Of a DNA stretch of 13,601 nucleotides, positions 1-7,369 are shown piece by piece (position 1 is the first letter of the stretch; every line of letters starts with the position of its first letter). This stretch comes from Aquabacterium sp. (GTDB lineage: Bacteria > Pseudomonadota > Gammaproteobacteria > Burkholderiales > Burkholderiaceae_C), in NCBI GenBank assembly GCA_030654555.1, contig JAURXG010000115.1, positions 1 through 13,601 of the forward strand, given 5' to 3'. The notes under the pieces are model-generated. The model was given only the letters and a program-made list of their open reading frames with translations. It had not been told where the DNA came from and did no database searches. The position numbers and the translations under genes were made by a program.

Positions 1-1257
1 GCGCTTGTGCTCGATGAAGTATTCGAACTCGTCGCGGTACTTGGCCAGGATGCCCAGCGTGGCGTAGCCCGCCGCGTCGCCCATGCCGCAGATGGTGGTG
101 CCGTCGTTGGCGCGGCTGATGCGGATCAGCTGGTCGATGTCTTCCAGCCGGCCTTCACCGGCCACGATGCGGTCGATGATGCGGTGCATCCAGCCCATGC
201 CTTCGCGGCAGGGCGTGCACTGGCCGCAGCTCTCGTGGTGGTAGAAGCGCAGCAGCACCTGCAGCAGCCGCACCATGCAGGTGCCCTCGCCGATCACCAC
301 CATGCCGCCCGAGCCGACGCCCGAGCCGGCCGCCGACAGCGAGGCGTGGTCGTAGGTGACCGTGGCGATCTCGGCGGCGGTGAGCACTTTGGTCGAGATG
401 CCACCCGGCACGATGCACTTGATCGGCACGCCGTTCAGGCCGCCGCCGCAATCCTCGTGGATGAACTTGGCCAGCGGATAGCCGTATTCGACTTCGTAGA
501 CCCCCGGGCGCTGCACATGGCCCGAGATCGACACCAGCTGGGTGCCGGGGCTCTTGGGTGTGCCCACCTCGCGGAAGGCCGCGGCGCCATGGGCAACGAT
601 GCCGGTGACGTTGGACAGCGTCTCGACGTTGTTGATCACGGTGGGCCGCTGGTACAGGCCCCGCACGGTGAGGCGCGGTGGCCGGTTGCGCGGGTAGCCC
701 TTCTTGCCCTCGATCGAGGTGATCAGCGCAGAGGCCTCGCCGCAGACGTACGAGCCGGCGCCGCGGTAGACCACCAGGTCGCAACCGAAGGCGCTGCCCT
801 GGATGCGCTCGCCCAGCAGGCCGGCGGCATAGGCTTCTTCGACCGCCGCTGCCAGGCGCCGGTAGGGCAGGTCGAACTCGCCGCGGATGTAGACGAAGGC
901 GTGGCGCACCTGCAGCGCGTAGGCGGCGATCATCATCGATTCGATCAGCAGGTGCGGCGCGTGCTCGAGGATCCAGCGGTCCTTGAAGGTGCCGGGCTCA
1001 CCCTCGTCGGCGTTGGCGCACAGGTAGTGCGGCTGCTCGTCGTTGAGCGTGATCACGCCCCACTTGCGGCCGGCCGGGAAGGCCGCGCCGCCGTGGCCCA
1101 GGATGCCCGAGGCGGCCACTTCCTTGGTCACCTGCTCGGGGCGCATCTCGCGCAGCACCTTGGCCAGCGTGGCGTAGCCGCCGCGGGCCTGGTAGTCGGC
1201 CAGCCCGTGCGAGGAGTCGGTGACCGGAAAGGTCATTATGAGCTTGCGGCCGGTCAT
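1..1257 (-). CDS. nuoF: NADH-quinone oxidoreductase subunit F (FMN/NADH-binding), partial
   Basis: NADH-oxidising subunit of complex I: it binds NADH, FMN and the 4Fe-4S cluster N3 on the cytoplasmic arm. I read 419 codons from the ATG at 1257 to the left edge; the family is usually about 430-450 residues, so only a short C-terminal piece is missing. Visible motifs: glycine-rich FMN/NADH site GHGGAAFPAGRKW (residues 55-67), NADEGEPGTFKDR (82-94), VCGEASALI (171-179), and N3 ligands in ESCGQCTPCREG (C344, C347, C350) plus C390 in TTICGMGD. The ATG overlaps the nuoE stop (ATGA), implying translational coupling. The FMN motif differs from the textbook GRGGAGFPTGLKW, and the segment after C390 (GMGDAAGYATLGILAKY) differs from the common ALGDAAA-W type, so this is a divergent NuoF. 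Identity is secure; the link to a specialised complex I is inference. Confidence 0.95.
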   Translation of the reverse strand, partial: MTGRKLIMTFPVTDSSHGLADYQARGGYATLAKVLREMRPEQVTKEVAASGILGHGGAAFPAGRKWGVITLNDEQPHYLCANADEGEPGTFKDRWILEHAPHLLIESMMIAAYALQVRHAFVYIRGEFDLPYRRLAAAVEEAYAAGLLGERIQGSAFGCDLVVYRGAGSYVCGEASALITSIEGKKGYPRNRPPRLTVRGLYQRPTVINNVETLSNVTGIVAHGAAAFREVGTPKSPGTQLVSISGHVQRPGVYEVEYGYPLAKFIHEDCGGGLNGVPIKCIVPGGISTKVLTAAEIATVTYDHASLSAAGSGVGSGGMVVIGEGTCMVRLLQVLLRFYHHESCGQCTPCREGMGWMHRIIDRIVAGEGRLEDIDQLIRISRANDGTTICGMGDAAGYATLGILAKYRDEFEYFIEHKR

Positions 1258-1721
1258 TTGCCGAGTTCCTCGATCAGTGCATCCAGCTTGGCCGGGCTCA
1301 TGTTTTCGTGATAGGCCTCGTTGACCATCACCACCGGCGCGGTGCCGCAGGAGCCCAGGCATTCGACCGTGCTGAGGGTGAAGCGGCCGTCGGCGGTGGT
1401 CTGCCCCGGCTGCAGCTGCAGCTTGTGGCACAGGTGCTCGATCACGCCTTCGGCCCCGCGCATCGAGCAGCTCAGGTTGCGACATACCTGCAGATGTGAG
1501 CGGCCGATGGGCGCGCGGCGGAACTGCGTGTAATGCGCCAGCACCTCCTCGATCTGGATGCGCGGCACGCCCAGGTAGGCGGTGAGCTCGGCGATGTCGC
1601 TGTCGGCCACGAAGCCGCGGTCGTCCTGGATGCGGCGCAGGCAGGGCAGCACCATCGATGAGGTGGCCTCGGCCGGGAAGCGCCGGCGCATCTGGTCGAA
1701 TTCGGGGATCAGGTGCTTCAT
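1254..1721 (-). CDS. nuoE: NADH-quinone oxidoreductase subunit E (2Fe-2S)
   Basis: Thioredoxin-fold 2Fe-2S subunit of complex I, holding cluster N1a beside NuoF in the NADH-dehydrogenase module. The 155-residue product carries the four expected ligands: C80 and C85 (VCRNLSC) and C121 and C125 (ECLGSCGTAPV). The N-terminal helical region (CLRRIQDDRGFVADSDI) is typical of the family, and the length is normal. The gene sits 7 bases after nuoD and overlaps nuoF by 4 bases, within a continuous nuoA-F operon. The start at 1721 is the first ATG after the nuoD stop. Nothing indicates damage. Confidence 0.95.
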   Translation of the reverse strand: MKHLIPEFDQMRRRFPAEATSSMVLPCLRRIQDDRGFVADSDIAELTAYLGVPRIQIEEVLAHYTQFRRAPIGRSHLQVCRNLSCSMRGAEGVIEHLCHKLQLQPGQTTADGRFTLSTVECLGSCGTAPVVMVNEAYHENMSPAKLDALIEELGK

Positions 1722-1728
1722 CGATCGC

Positions 1729-2994
1729 CTATCGGTCGCATTCGCCGCCGATCATGTTGATCGAGCCGAAGGTGGGCACGATGTCGGCGAGCTGCCCGCC
1801 GTTCATCATCAGATGGGCGCCGCCCATGTGCACGAAGCTGGGCGCCCGCACGTGCACCTTGTACGGTGTGCCGCTGCCGGTGCTGACGATGTAGAAGCCC
1901 AGCTCGCCGTTGGGCGCCTCGTGGGCGCCGTAGGCCTCGCCGGCCGGCACCGCGGGGCCGTCCATCACCAGCTTGAAGTGGTTGATCAGCGACTCGATCT
2001 CGGTGTAGACCAGCTGCTTGTCGGGGAAGCTGCAGCGCCGGTCGTCGACGTTGATCGGGCCGGCTGCGGCCGGTGACTGCAGCACCTCGGCCAGCTGCCG
2101 CATCATGTACACCGACTCGTCCATCTCGCGCATGCGCACGAAGTAGCGGTCGTAGTTGTCGCCCTGGATGCCCACCGGCACGTCGAAGTCGAGTTCGGCA
2201 TAGGCCAGGTAGGGCATGTCCTTGCGCAGGTCGCGTGGCAGGCCGGTGCTGCGCAGGATGACGCCGGTGTAGCCATAGCTCAGCGCATCGGCGGCGCTGA
2301 GGGTGCCCACGCCGCGCAGGCGGTCGATGAAGATGCGGTTGCGGTCGACCAGCCCGTGCACGCGGGCGATGAACTCCTCGTACTGCACGAGGATCTCTTC
2401 CATGCGCTGCAGCCAGCCCTCGGGCAGATCACGCGCCAGGCCGCCGATGCGGCCGTAGGTGTAGGTCACCCGGGCGCCGGTCAGCGCGGCCAGGTGCTCG
2501 TACATGTAGTCGCGGATCATCACCAGGTACAGGAAGGCGGTCATCGCGCCCATCTCCATCAGCCCGGCGGCCAGGCAGGTGAGGTGGTCGACCAGGCGCG
2601 AGTATTCCGACAGCAGCGTGCGCAGGTACTTGCAGCGCGGCGTGATCTGCACGCCCATCAGCGTTTCCACCGTGCCGCAGTAGGCGAAGTCGTTGATCAG
2701 CGCCGACACGTAGTTCAACCGGTCCACGTAGGGGATCAGGTTGTGCCAGGTGTGGTCTTCGCATTCCTTCTCGAAGCCGCGGTGCAGGTAGCCGCAATGC
2801 ACGTCGGTGCGCAGCACGCGCTCGCCATCGAGCTCGGCGATGATCTGCACCGTGCCGTGGGTGGCCGGGTGGCTGGGGCCGATGTTGACGATGACCGAGT
2901 CGTCGCGCAGCGAGGTCTCGAAGATCGAGCGCACCGGGTTGGCGATCGGGCCGGACGGGTCGAACAGCGGCGTTGGGCGGACGGGGGCGTTCAC
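1729..2994 (-). CDS. nuoD: NADH-quinone oxidoreductase subunit D (49 kDa, quinone site)
   Basis: The 49-kDa-type subunit lining the quinone pocket of complex I, related to the large subunit of [NiFe] hydrogenases. 421 residues, close to the usual 400-430. Recognisable segments: IGPSHPATHG (residues 38-47, quinone-site loop), GYLHRGFEK, IPYVDRLNYVSAL, RIFIDRLRGVG, and the C-terminal FGSINMIGGECDR in place of the more common DIVFGEVDR. The start is GTG at 2994, the first start codon after the nuoC stop; there is no better ATG and no strong ribosome binding site. NuoC ends 12 bases upstream in the same reading frame. The sequence style (VHCGYLHRGFEKECEDHTWHN) is unlike the standard housekeeping betaproteobacterial NuoD, suggesting a divergent complex I; that is from memory of the family and unaligned. 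Confidence 0.95.
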   Translation of the reverse strand: MNAPVRPTPLFDPSGPIANPVRSIFETSLRDDSVIVNIGPSHPATHGTVQIIAELDGERVLRTDVHCGYLHRGFEKECEDHTWHNLIPYVDRLNYVSALINDFAYCGTVETLMGVQITPRCKYLRTLLSEYSRLVDHLTCLAAGLMEMGAMTAFLYLVMIRDYMYEHLAALTGARVTYTYGRIGGLARDLPEGWLQRMEEILVQYEEFIARVHGLVDRNRIFIDRLRGVGTLSAADALSYGYTGVILRSTGLPRDLRKDMPYLAYAELDFDVPVGIQGDNYDRYFVRMREMDESVYMMRQLAEVLQSPAAAGPINVDDRRCSFPDKQLVYTEIESLINHFKLVMDGPAVPAGEAYGAHEAPNGELGFYIVSTGSGTPYKVHVRAPSFVHMGGAHLMMNGGQLADIVPTFGSINMIGGECDR

Positions 2995-3006
2995 GCGGGT
3001 CTCGGC

Positions 3007-3480
3007 TCAGTTGCGGTAGGGCACGAGCGGCTGCTCCTGCTGCTTGGGATAGTCCTTGCGCAGCGGGTGGCCGACAAAGCCTTCGTACAGCAGGATCGGG
3101 CGCAGATCGAGGTTGCCGGCGAAGCGGATGCCGTACATGTCGTGGCACTCACGCTCCATGAAGGCGGCCGATCCGTACAAGGGCGTGAGGCTGGCGACCA
3201 CCGGCTCGGCCTCGGGCACGCGGGTCTTGAGGCGCACGCGCTGCTTGTGCGTGGTCGAGTAGAAGTGGTGCACCACCTCGAAGCGCGGGGTCTGGCCCAT
3301 CCAGTCGATGGCGGTCACGTCCAGGAAGATGTCGAAGCCGAACTCGGACTTGAGCCGCTGCACCGTGGGCAGCAACTCGGCCGGCTGCAGCTGCAGCACC
3401 AGCACGCCATGCGCCACCTGGGCGGCACTGCCCGCGGGCACCAGGCTCTGCTGCAGCGTGTCGAAGATCGCGACGGACAT
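3007..3480 (-). CDS. nuoC: NADH-quinone oxidoreductase subunit C (30 kDa)
   Basis: 30-kDa-type subunit of the complex I connecting module, binding next to NuoB and NuoD. The 157-residue product has the family signature ERECHDMYGIRF (residues 109-120) followed by LRPILLYEGFVGHPLRKDYP (126-145). It is shorter than many NuoC proteins (about 180-220 residues), mainly at the C-terminus. The ATG at 3480 is preceded by an AAGGA-type ribosome binding site inside the end of nuoB; the gap to the nuoB stop is 2 bases. The same frame stays open far upstream through nuoB, but that is high-GC read-through and not a real extension. The TGA stop is followed in frame by four codons and then the nuoD GTG. Confidence 0.95.
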   Translation of the reverse strand: MSVAIFDTLQQSLVPAGSAAQVAHGVLVLQLQPAELLPTVQRLKSEFGFDIFLDVTAIDWMGQTPRFEVVHHFYSTTHKQRVRLKTRVPEAEPVVASLTPLYGSAAFMERECHDMYGIRFAGNLDLRPILLYEGFVGHPLRKDYPKQQEQPLVPYRN

Positions 3481-3482
3481 GC

Positions 3483-4013
3483 TCAGAAGTCCTTGTTCAC
3501 GATCGGATGGCTGGCATGGGCGATCTTGTCCTGCAACTGCATGATCCCGTCGATCACCATCTCGGGGCGCGGCGGGCAGCCAGGGATGTAGATGTCCACC
3601 GGGATGACCCGGTCGATGCCCGGCAGCGCGGCGTAGTTCTGGTAGAAGCCGCCGCTGGTGGCGCACACGCCGAAGGCCATCACCCACTTGGGCTCGCACA
3701 TCTGCTCGTAGACCTTCAGCAGGATCGGCGCCTGCTTGTGCGTGACCGTGCCCACCACCATCAGCAGATCGGCCTGGCGTGGCGAGAAGCGTGGCAGCGC
3801 GGCGCCGAAGCGGTCGGTGTCGTAGGGCGAGGCGCTGACCGCCATGAACTCCATCGCGCAGCAGGCCGTGACGAACGGGTACGGAAACAGCGAGAACTTT
3901 CGTGCCCAGCCGATCAGTTCGTCCTTGCGCGTGGTCAGGTACTCGAAGGCGGCGTCCTTGCCGCCGGCTTCGGGGCGCCCGGCGGGCACGATGGGGATGC
4001 TGCGTGCGTACAT
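3483..4013 (-). CDS. nuoB: NADH-quinone oxidoreductase subunit B (cluster N2)
   Basis: Complex I subunit carrying 4Fe-4S cluster N2, the direct electron donor to quinone. 176 residues, normal length. The four cluster ligands are visible: the adjacent pair C51-C52 in TACCAMEF, C117 in FGVCATSGGFY, and C146 in PGCPPRPE. CEPKWVMAFG (106-115) is also typical. The ATG at 4013 lies 6 bases after the nuoA stop with no obvious strong ribosome binding site, so translation is probably coupled to nuoA. No anomalies. Confidence 0.96.
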   Translation of the reverse strand: MYARSIPIVPAGRPEAGGKDAAFEYLTTRKDELIGWARKFSLFPYPFVTACCAMEFMAVSASPYDTDRFGAALPRFSPRQADLLMVVGTVTHKQAPILLKVYEQMCEPKWVMAFGVCATSGGFYQNYAALPGIDRVIPVDIYIPGCPPRPEMVIDGIMQLQDKIAHASHPIVNKDF

Positions 4014-4019
4014 GAGGGT

Positions 4020-4385
4020 CTACGCCGTCACCGATTCGATCAGCCGCGCCTTGTAGACGTACAGCACGATCAGCACCAGCAGCGCCATGAAAAGGAAGAA
4101 GGTGACCAGCATGAAGCCGGTCAGCGGCTGGGCCCCCAGGGCCCAGATGAAGAGAAACACCGTTTCCAGGTCGAACAGCAGAAAGATGATGGCGACCGCG
4201 TAGTACTTGATCGGCACCGCCTTCACGTTGACGGTGCTCACCGGCGTCACACCGCACTCGAAGGGCTCGAGCTTGATGGCGGAGTTGACCGGTTTGGGAC
4301 CGAGCAGCCGGTTCAGCAGGAGGGTGAGGGCGACGAACCCGAGGATGGCCGTGAGGTACAGCAGGAACACGACATAGGGGTTCAT
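4020..4385 (-). CDS. nuoA: NADH-quinone oxidoreductase subunit A (membrane)
   Basis: Small inner-membrane subunit at the junction of the membrane and peripheral arms of complex I, first of the operon. 121 residues with three predicted transmembrane helices (about 3-25, 61-82, 91-112), the conserved loop EPFECGVTP (40-48, with the loop cysteine C44) and FDLETVFLFIWA (71-82). I chose the ATG at 4385, which gives the standard NuoA N-terminus and has a GGGGACGA ribosome binding site; in-frame upstream ATGs add polar, non-family sequence. The start overlaps by 4 bases the stop of a 34-codon candidate ORF. The gene diverges from the mtrC-like gene, with two FNR-like boxes between them. Confidence 0.95.
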   Translation of the reverse strand: MNPYVVFLLYLTAILGFVALTLLLNRLLGPKPVNSAIKLEPFECGVTPVSTVNVKAVPIKYYAVAIIFLLFDLETVFLFIWALGAQPLTGFMLVTFFLFMALLVLIVLYVYKARLIESVTA

Positions 4386-4486
4386 GCTGTCGTCCCCCGC
4401 AGGACCGGCATCGGCCGGGCAACTGTGTCGGCATTGCCGGGGATGCAGGCAATCTGGGTCTGGACCGGCGGCTTGGCCACGTTCAT
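4382..4486 (-). CDS. Candidate 34-codon leader ORF coupled to nuoA
   Basis: A small ORF (ATG at 4486) encodes a 34-residue peptide beginning MNVAKPPVQTQIACIPG. Its TGA overlaps the nuoA ATG as ATGA, the same junction seen between nuoE and nuoF. Codon third positions are mostly G or C, like the real genes nearby. The upstream ribosome binding site is weak (AGAAAG). There is no transmembrane segment and no domain I recognise. It may be a translational-coupling leader or chance in high-GC DNA; conservation in relatives would decide. Confidence 0.3.
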   Translation of the reverse strand: MNVAKPPVQTQIACIPGNADTVARPMPVLRGTTA

Positions 4487-4558
4487 GGTCTTTCTTAGGG
4501 TCTGTTCGGTAGAGCGGCCTGTGTGTGGCGCAGCCTACGCGCATCGCCTGTTGCGAAC

Positions 4559-4572
4559 TTGTCCCACATCAA
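4559..4572. promoter_or_regulatory. FNR/CRP-like box, nuo-proximal
   Basis: TTGTCCCACATCAA matches TTGAT-N4-ATCAA at 8 of 10 defined positions, with one perfect half-site (ATCAA). Read on the minus strand it is TTGATGTGGGACAA. If it sits at -41.5 for the nuo operon, transcription would start near 4524, and a weak -10 hexamer (TAGGCT, 4537-4532 on the minus strand) lies at about the right place. The spacing fits an activator site, but the -10 match is poor. Confidence 0.45.
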
Positions 4573-4616
4573 ATTGCGGCGGCTAACCCAGGAGTTCCCC
4601 GACACGCAAGGCAGAG

Positions 4617-4630
4617 TTGATCTAACGCAA
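4617..4630. promoter_or_regulatory. FNR/CRP-like box, mtrC-proximal
   Basis: TTGATCTAACGCAA has a perfect TTGAT half-site and a partial second half (CGCAA), 8 of 10 matches to the FNR consensus. It lies 120 bases upstream of the mtrC-like ATG. At -41.5 the start would be near 4665 with a poor -10 (GAGAGT, 4653-4658). It has the same half-site form as the box before the tetraheme gene (TTGACCCAGCGCAA on the minus strand), which supports shared control. Confidence 0.5.
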
Positions 4631-4740
4631 CTTTTCAGCGAGCGTGGCGCGAGAGAGTCGCTGCGTCAGATGCAAAGAGTGCCACCGACGGTGCGCGCCA
4701 GTCTGACAAGCCGATTCGGCCGGTGGTGGTTGAACGAGGT

Positions 4741-4747
4741 GGAGAAG
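4741..4747 (+). promoter_or_regulatory. Ribosome binding site fixing the mtrC start
   Basis: GGAGAAG lies 3 bases before the ATG at 4751 and immediately precedes a classical lipoprotein signal peptide. This supports 4751 over the in-frame upstream ATG at 4523, whose extra 76 residues are polar and unlike a signal sequence. Confidence 0.7.
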
Positions 4748-4750
4748 AAG

Positions 4751-7348
4751 ATGATCAACTTGTCTTGCGTGCGACATTTGGCCTCCGGGCTGCTGCTGTC
4801 CCTGTTGGTCGCCTGCGGCGGTGGCAGCGATCCGGCGCCGGTGACGCCGACACCCCCTCCGCCCGCGGCGACCGCCACCGTCAAAGAGAAGATTGCCGCT
4901 GCTGCGGCTGTGGCGGCCAACGATGCGGCCACCAATTCCGAAGCGTCGTTCACCGTGGTGCAGGCTGCCGGCGTGCCGGCGGTGACGGTGGCCAGCCCGC
5001 CGAAGGTCAACTTCGCGGTGTTCTCCGATGGCGCGATCAAGAGCGGCCTGACGACGGCCAACACCCGCTTCGCCATCGCCAAGCTGGTGCCCGGCACCAA
5101 CGGCGATCCCGACCAGTGGGTGAGCTACATCTACCGCACCGAAACCGCCGCCGCGGGCGCCGGCCCCGGCGGCACCCCGGTGCTGGCCAGCGCCAAGCAG
5201 GCCACGACCGACACGGCTGCGGCCTCGCAACTGGTCTACAACGAGGACGGCTACTACACCTACACCTTCTCGACGGACATCAAGGATCCGACCAAGACCA
5301 ACGGGGTGGTGTTCGAGCCCAACCGCACCCACCGCATCGCGATCCAGCTGAGCTACAAGAACGCGGCGGGTGAGACGGTGCTGGTCAATCCGTACTTCGA
5401 CTTCACCTTCGACGCCGACGGCAAGTCGGTGGCGGTGACCGATGCGACCAAGACCCGCAAGATGACCGATGTGTCGTCCTGCAATGGTTGCCACGAGAAG
5501 CTGGCCCTGCACGGCGGTGGCCGCGTGGACACGCAGTACTGCGTGATGTGCCACAACCCGGGCACGATCGACGCCAACAGCGGCAATGTGCTGACCTTGT
5601 CGACGATGGCGCACAAGATCCACGCCGGTCGTTTGCTCAAGAGCAAGTTGGCGGCGGGTGGCGAGGACTACGCGATCTGGGGCTTCGGCAACAGCAAGCA
5701 CGACTATGCCGAGGTCGGCTTCCCGCAGGACCTGCGCAACTGCACGGTCTGCCACAGCGCGAGCAATCCCAAGACGCCGCAGGGCGACAACTGGAAGACC
5801 AAGGTTTCCAAGGAAGCCTGCCTGACCTGCCACGCCAACAACACCGGGTCGGACTGGGATACCAAGCACGTCAACTACGCGGTGCTGCTCAACGGCGCCG
5901 GGGCCACGGCCAAGGGCATGACCAACCAGCAGTGCGTGGACTGCCACAAGTCGGGCACCAACATCGCACCTGACCGCGTGCACTGGAACCAGAACGAGGA
6001 GAACGCGGCCAAGTACAAGATGAACATCGACAGCGCGACCTACGACGCTGCCAACCGCAAGGTGGTGGTCACGTACAGCCTCGTCGATCCGACCAATGGC
6101 AATGCGGCCTACAACCTGGTCACCGCCGACTGCGCCAGCACCACGGTGCCGACCTGCGGCACGAGCACCAAGTTCGGCAACCTGCGCTTCTACCTGGCCT
6201 ACCAGAACATGGTCGGTCAGTTGAGCGGGGTGACCGAGTTCTCGGCCTACAACAACGGCGGCAGCGGCGCCAACGCCTACGCCTACAAGGGCACCAACCT
6301 CGGTGGCAACAAGTACTCGGTCGACATCCCGTTGCCCGCCGACACCGCGACCGCGGTGGCCAGTGGTACCGCGCGGGTGGTCAGCATCGGGCAGATCAAG
6401 GAGCCCCAGCTGCAAGCCAAGTGGGCCACCGACCCGCGGCCCGAAGTGGTGCCGCAGGTGTTGATCAACACGGTGGTCAAGCACAGCTACAAGGACGTGG
6501 CGCTGACCGGCACGTTGCAGGCGCGTCGCGACGTGGTGTCCAACGACAAGTGCAACGTGTGCCACGGCGCGCTGGGCACGACCTCGGGCTCCAACACGCT
6601 GGCGGCGGCCTTCCACAGCGGGGCGCGCAACACGGTGGAGTCCTGCGTGATCTGCCATGATGCGAACCGGATGTCGTCGACCATCATGACCAATGGCCTG
6701 ACCAACGGCGGCGTGGCGGTGAACGAGTCGTACCAGTTCAAGCGCATGATCCACGGCATCCACGGCAACTCGAAGCGGACCACGCCGTACACCCACGGCA
6801 ATCCGATGCTGGGCAGCTTCGACAAGTCCGGCAAGTTGCTCACCACCGGCACGTTCGTCGCTGATCAGAAGGTGACGATCAACACCGTGTCGACCACGGT
6901 GATCCCGGCGGGCACCGTCATCGCGCTGGGTGAGACCTTCGAGACCGTCAACCAGATGATCGACGCGGCGGCGCGGGGCAAGGGCTACACCGGCGCGACG
7001 GTGGCGCCGATCGAAAACTACGCTGCCGAGGTCGCATATCCGCAAGTCGGCCTGAACTGCAATGCCTGCCACGTGAACAACTCCTACAAGAGCGACAAGA
7101 GCACGTTGGGTGCGGTGGTGTTCAAGAACTCGGGCGTGACCGACCCGAACCTGTGGAAGGTGATCTCGCCCAAGGCGGCCAGCTGCACGGCCTGCCATGA
7201 CTCGAGTGCCGCGATCGGCCACGTCACCACCTTCGGCGGCTCGTCGTTCTCGAACCTGGCGCAGAATGCCCGGCCGCAGGAAACCTGCGACGACTGCCAC
7301 GCACCGGGCGGCTTCAAGGGTGTGGACTCGGTCCACGGCCAGAAGTAG
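4751..7348 (+). CDS. mtrC: Outer-membrane decaheme lipoprotein, OmcA/MtrC family
   Basis: Predicted cell-surface decaheme cytochrome c exchanging electrons with extracellular minerals, flavins or electrodes. The 865-residue product starts at 4751 with a GGAGAAG ribosome binding site and a lipoprotein signal peptide ending in lipobox LVAC (C22), followed by a Pro/Ala-rich linker. Ten CXXCH sites begin at residues 244, 264, 331, 357, 395 and 601, 632, 770, 812, 846: the 5+5 split of the family, with beta-rich regions before each pentaheme block. The family stretch IHAGRLLKSK and QDLRNCTVCH (heme 3) is clear. Between the blocks, C461 and C469 form a C-x7-C pair resembling the domain-III disulfide of MtrC/OmcA. 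It is longer than Shewanella MtrC (about 670) or OmcA (about 735). It heads the mtrCAB-ordered cluster; a terminator-like hairpin follows. The family call is firm; the symbol is by context and could equally be omcA-like. Confidence 0.93.
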   Translation: MINLSCVRHLASGLLLSLLVACGGGSDPAPVTPTPPPPAATATVKEKIAAAAAVAANDAATNSEASFTVVQAAGVPAVTVASPPKVNFAVFSDGAIKSGLTTANTRFAIAKLVPGTNGDPDQWVSYIYRTETAAAGAGPGGTPVLASAKQATTDTAAASQLVYNEDGYYTYTFSTDIKDPTKTNGVVFEPNRTHRIAIQLSYKNAAGETVLVNPYFDFTFDADGKSVAVTDATKTRKMTDVSSCNGCHEKLALHGGGRVDTQYCVMCHNPGTIDANSGNVLTLSTMAHKIHAGRLLKSKLAAGGEDYAIWGFGNSKHDYAEVGFPQDLRNCTVCHSASNPKTPQGDNWKTKVSKEACLTCHANNTGSDWDTKHVNYAVLLNGAGATAKGMTNQQCVDCHKSGTNIAPDRVHWNQNEENAAKYKMNIDSATYDAANRKVVVTYSLVDPTNGNAAYNLVTADCASTTVPTCGTSTKFGNLRFYLAYQNMVGQLSGVTEFSAYNNGGSGANAYAYKGTNLGGNKYSVDIPLPADTATAVASGTARVVSIGQIKEPQLQAKWATDPRPEVVPQVLINTVVKHSYKDVALTGTLQARRDVVSNDKCNVCHGALGTTSGSNTLAAAFHSGARNTVESCVICHDANRMSSTIMTNGLTNGGVAVNESYQFKRMIHGIHGNSKRTTPYTHGNPMLGSFDKSGKLLTTGTFVADQKVTINTVSTTVIPAGTVIALGETFETVNQMIDAAARGKGYTGATVAPIENYAAEVAYPQVGLNCNACHVNNSYKSDKSTLGAVVFKNSGVTDPNLWKVISPKAASCTACHDSSAAIGHVTTFGGSSFSNLAQNARPQETCDDCHAPGGFKGVDSVHGQK

Positions 7349-7369
7349 TCTGTATCGCTGTCGCCAGCG

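Larger units (their letters stand above)
4386..4750. other. Divergent regulatory region between nuoA and mtrC
   Basis: This 365-base stretch separates the minus-strand nuo operon from the plus-strand mtrCAB cluster and must contain both promoters. It holds two FNR-like 14-mers (4559-4572 and 4617-4630), centres 58 bases apart, and the small candidate ORF at 4382-4486. The plus-strand frame of mtrC is open across 4523-4750, but the encoded residues look non-coding. No terminator-like hairpin was seen. Confidence 0.7.

Noticed and set aside
7..1311. Long plus-strand open frame opposite nuoF
   Set aside because: The minus strand encodes an uninterrupted NuoF with all motifs; the plus-strand translation is His/Ala/Gly-rich shadow sequence.
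3481..4452. Upstream extension of nuoC through the nuoB region in another frame
   Set aside because: The frame is merely open because of GC content; nuoB occupies this stretch with all N2 ligands, and the NuoC family N-terminus begins at the ATG at 3480.
4386..4544. Longer nuoA start at 4544
   Set aside because: The added residues are Arg/Pro/Asp-rich and not part of the NuoA family; the ATG at 4385 gives the expected membrane N-terminus and has a ribosome binding site.
4523..4750. Upstream in-frame extension of the mtrC-like gene
   Set aside because: The extra 76 residues are polar and would bury the lipoprotein signal peptide; the ATG at 4751 has a good ribosome binding site and a normal lipobox.
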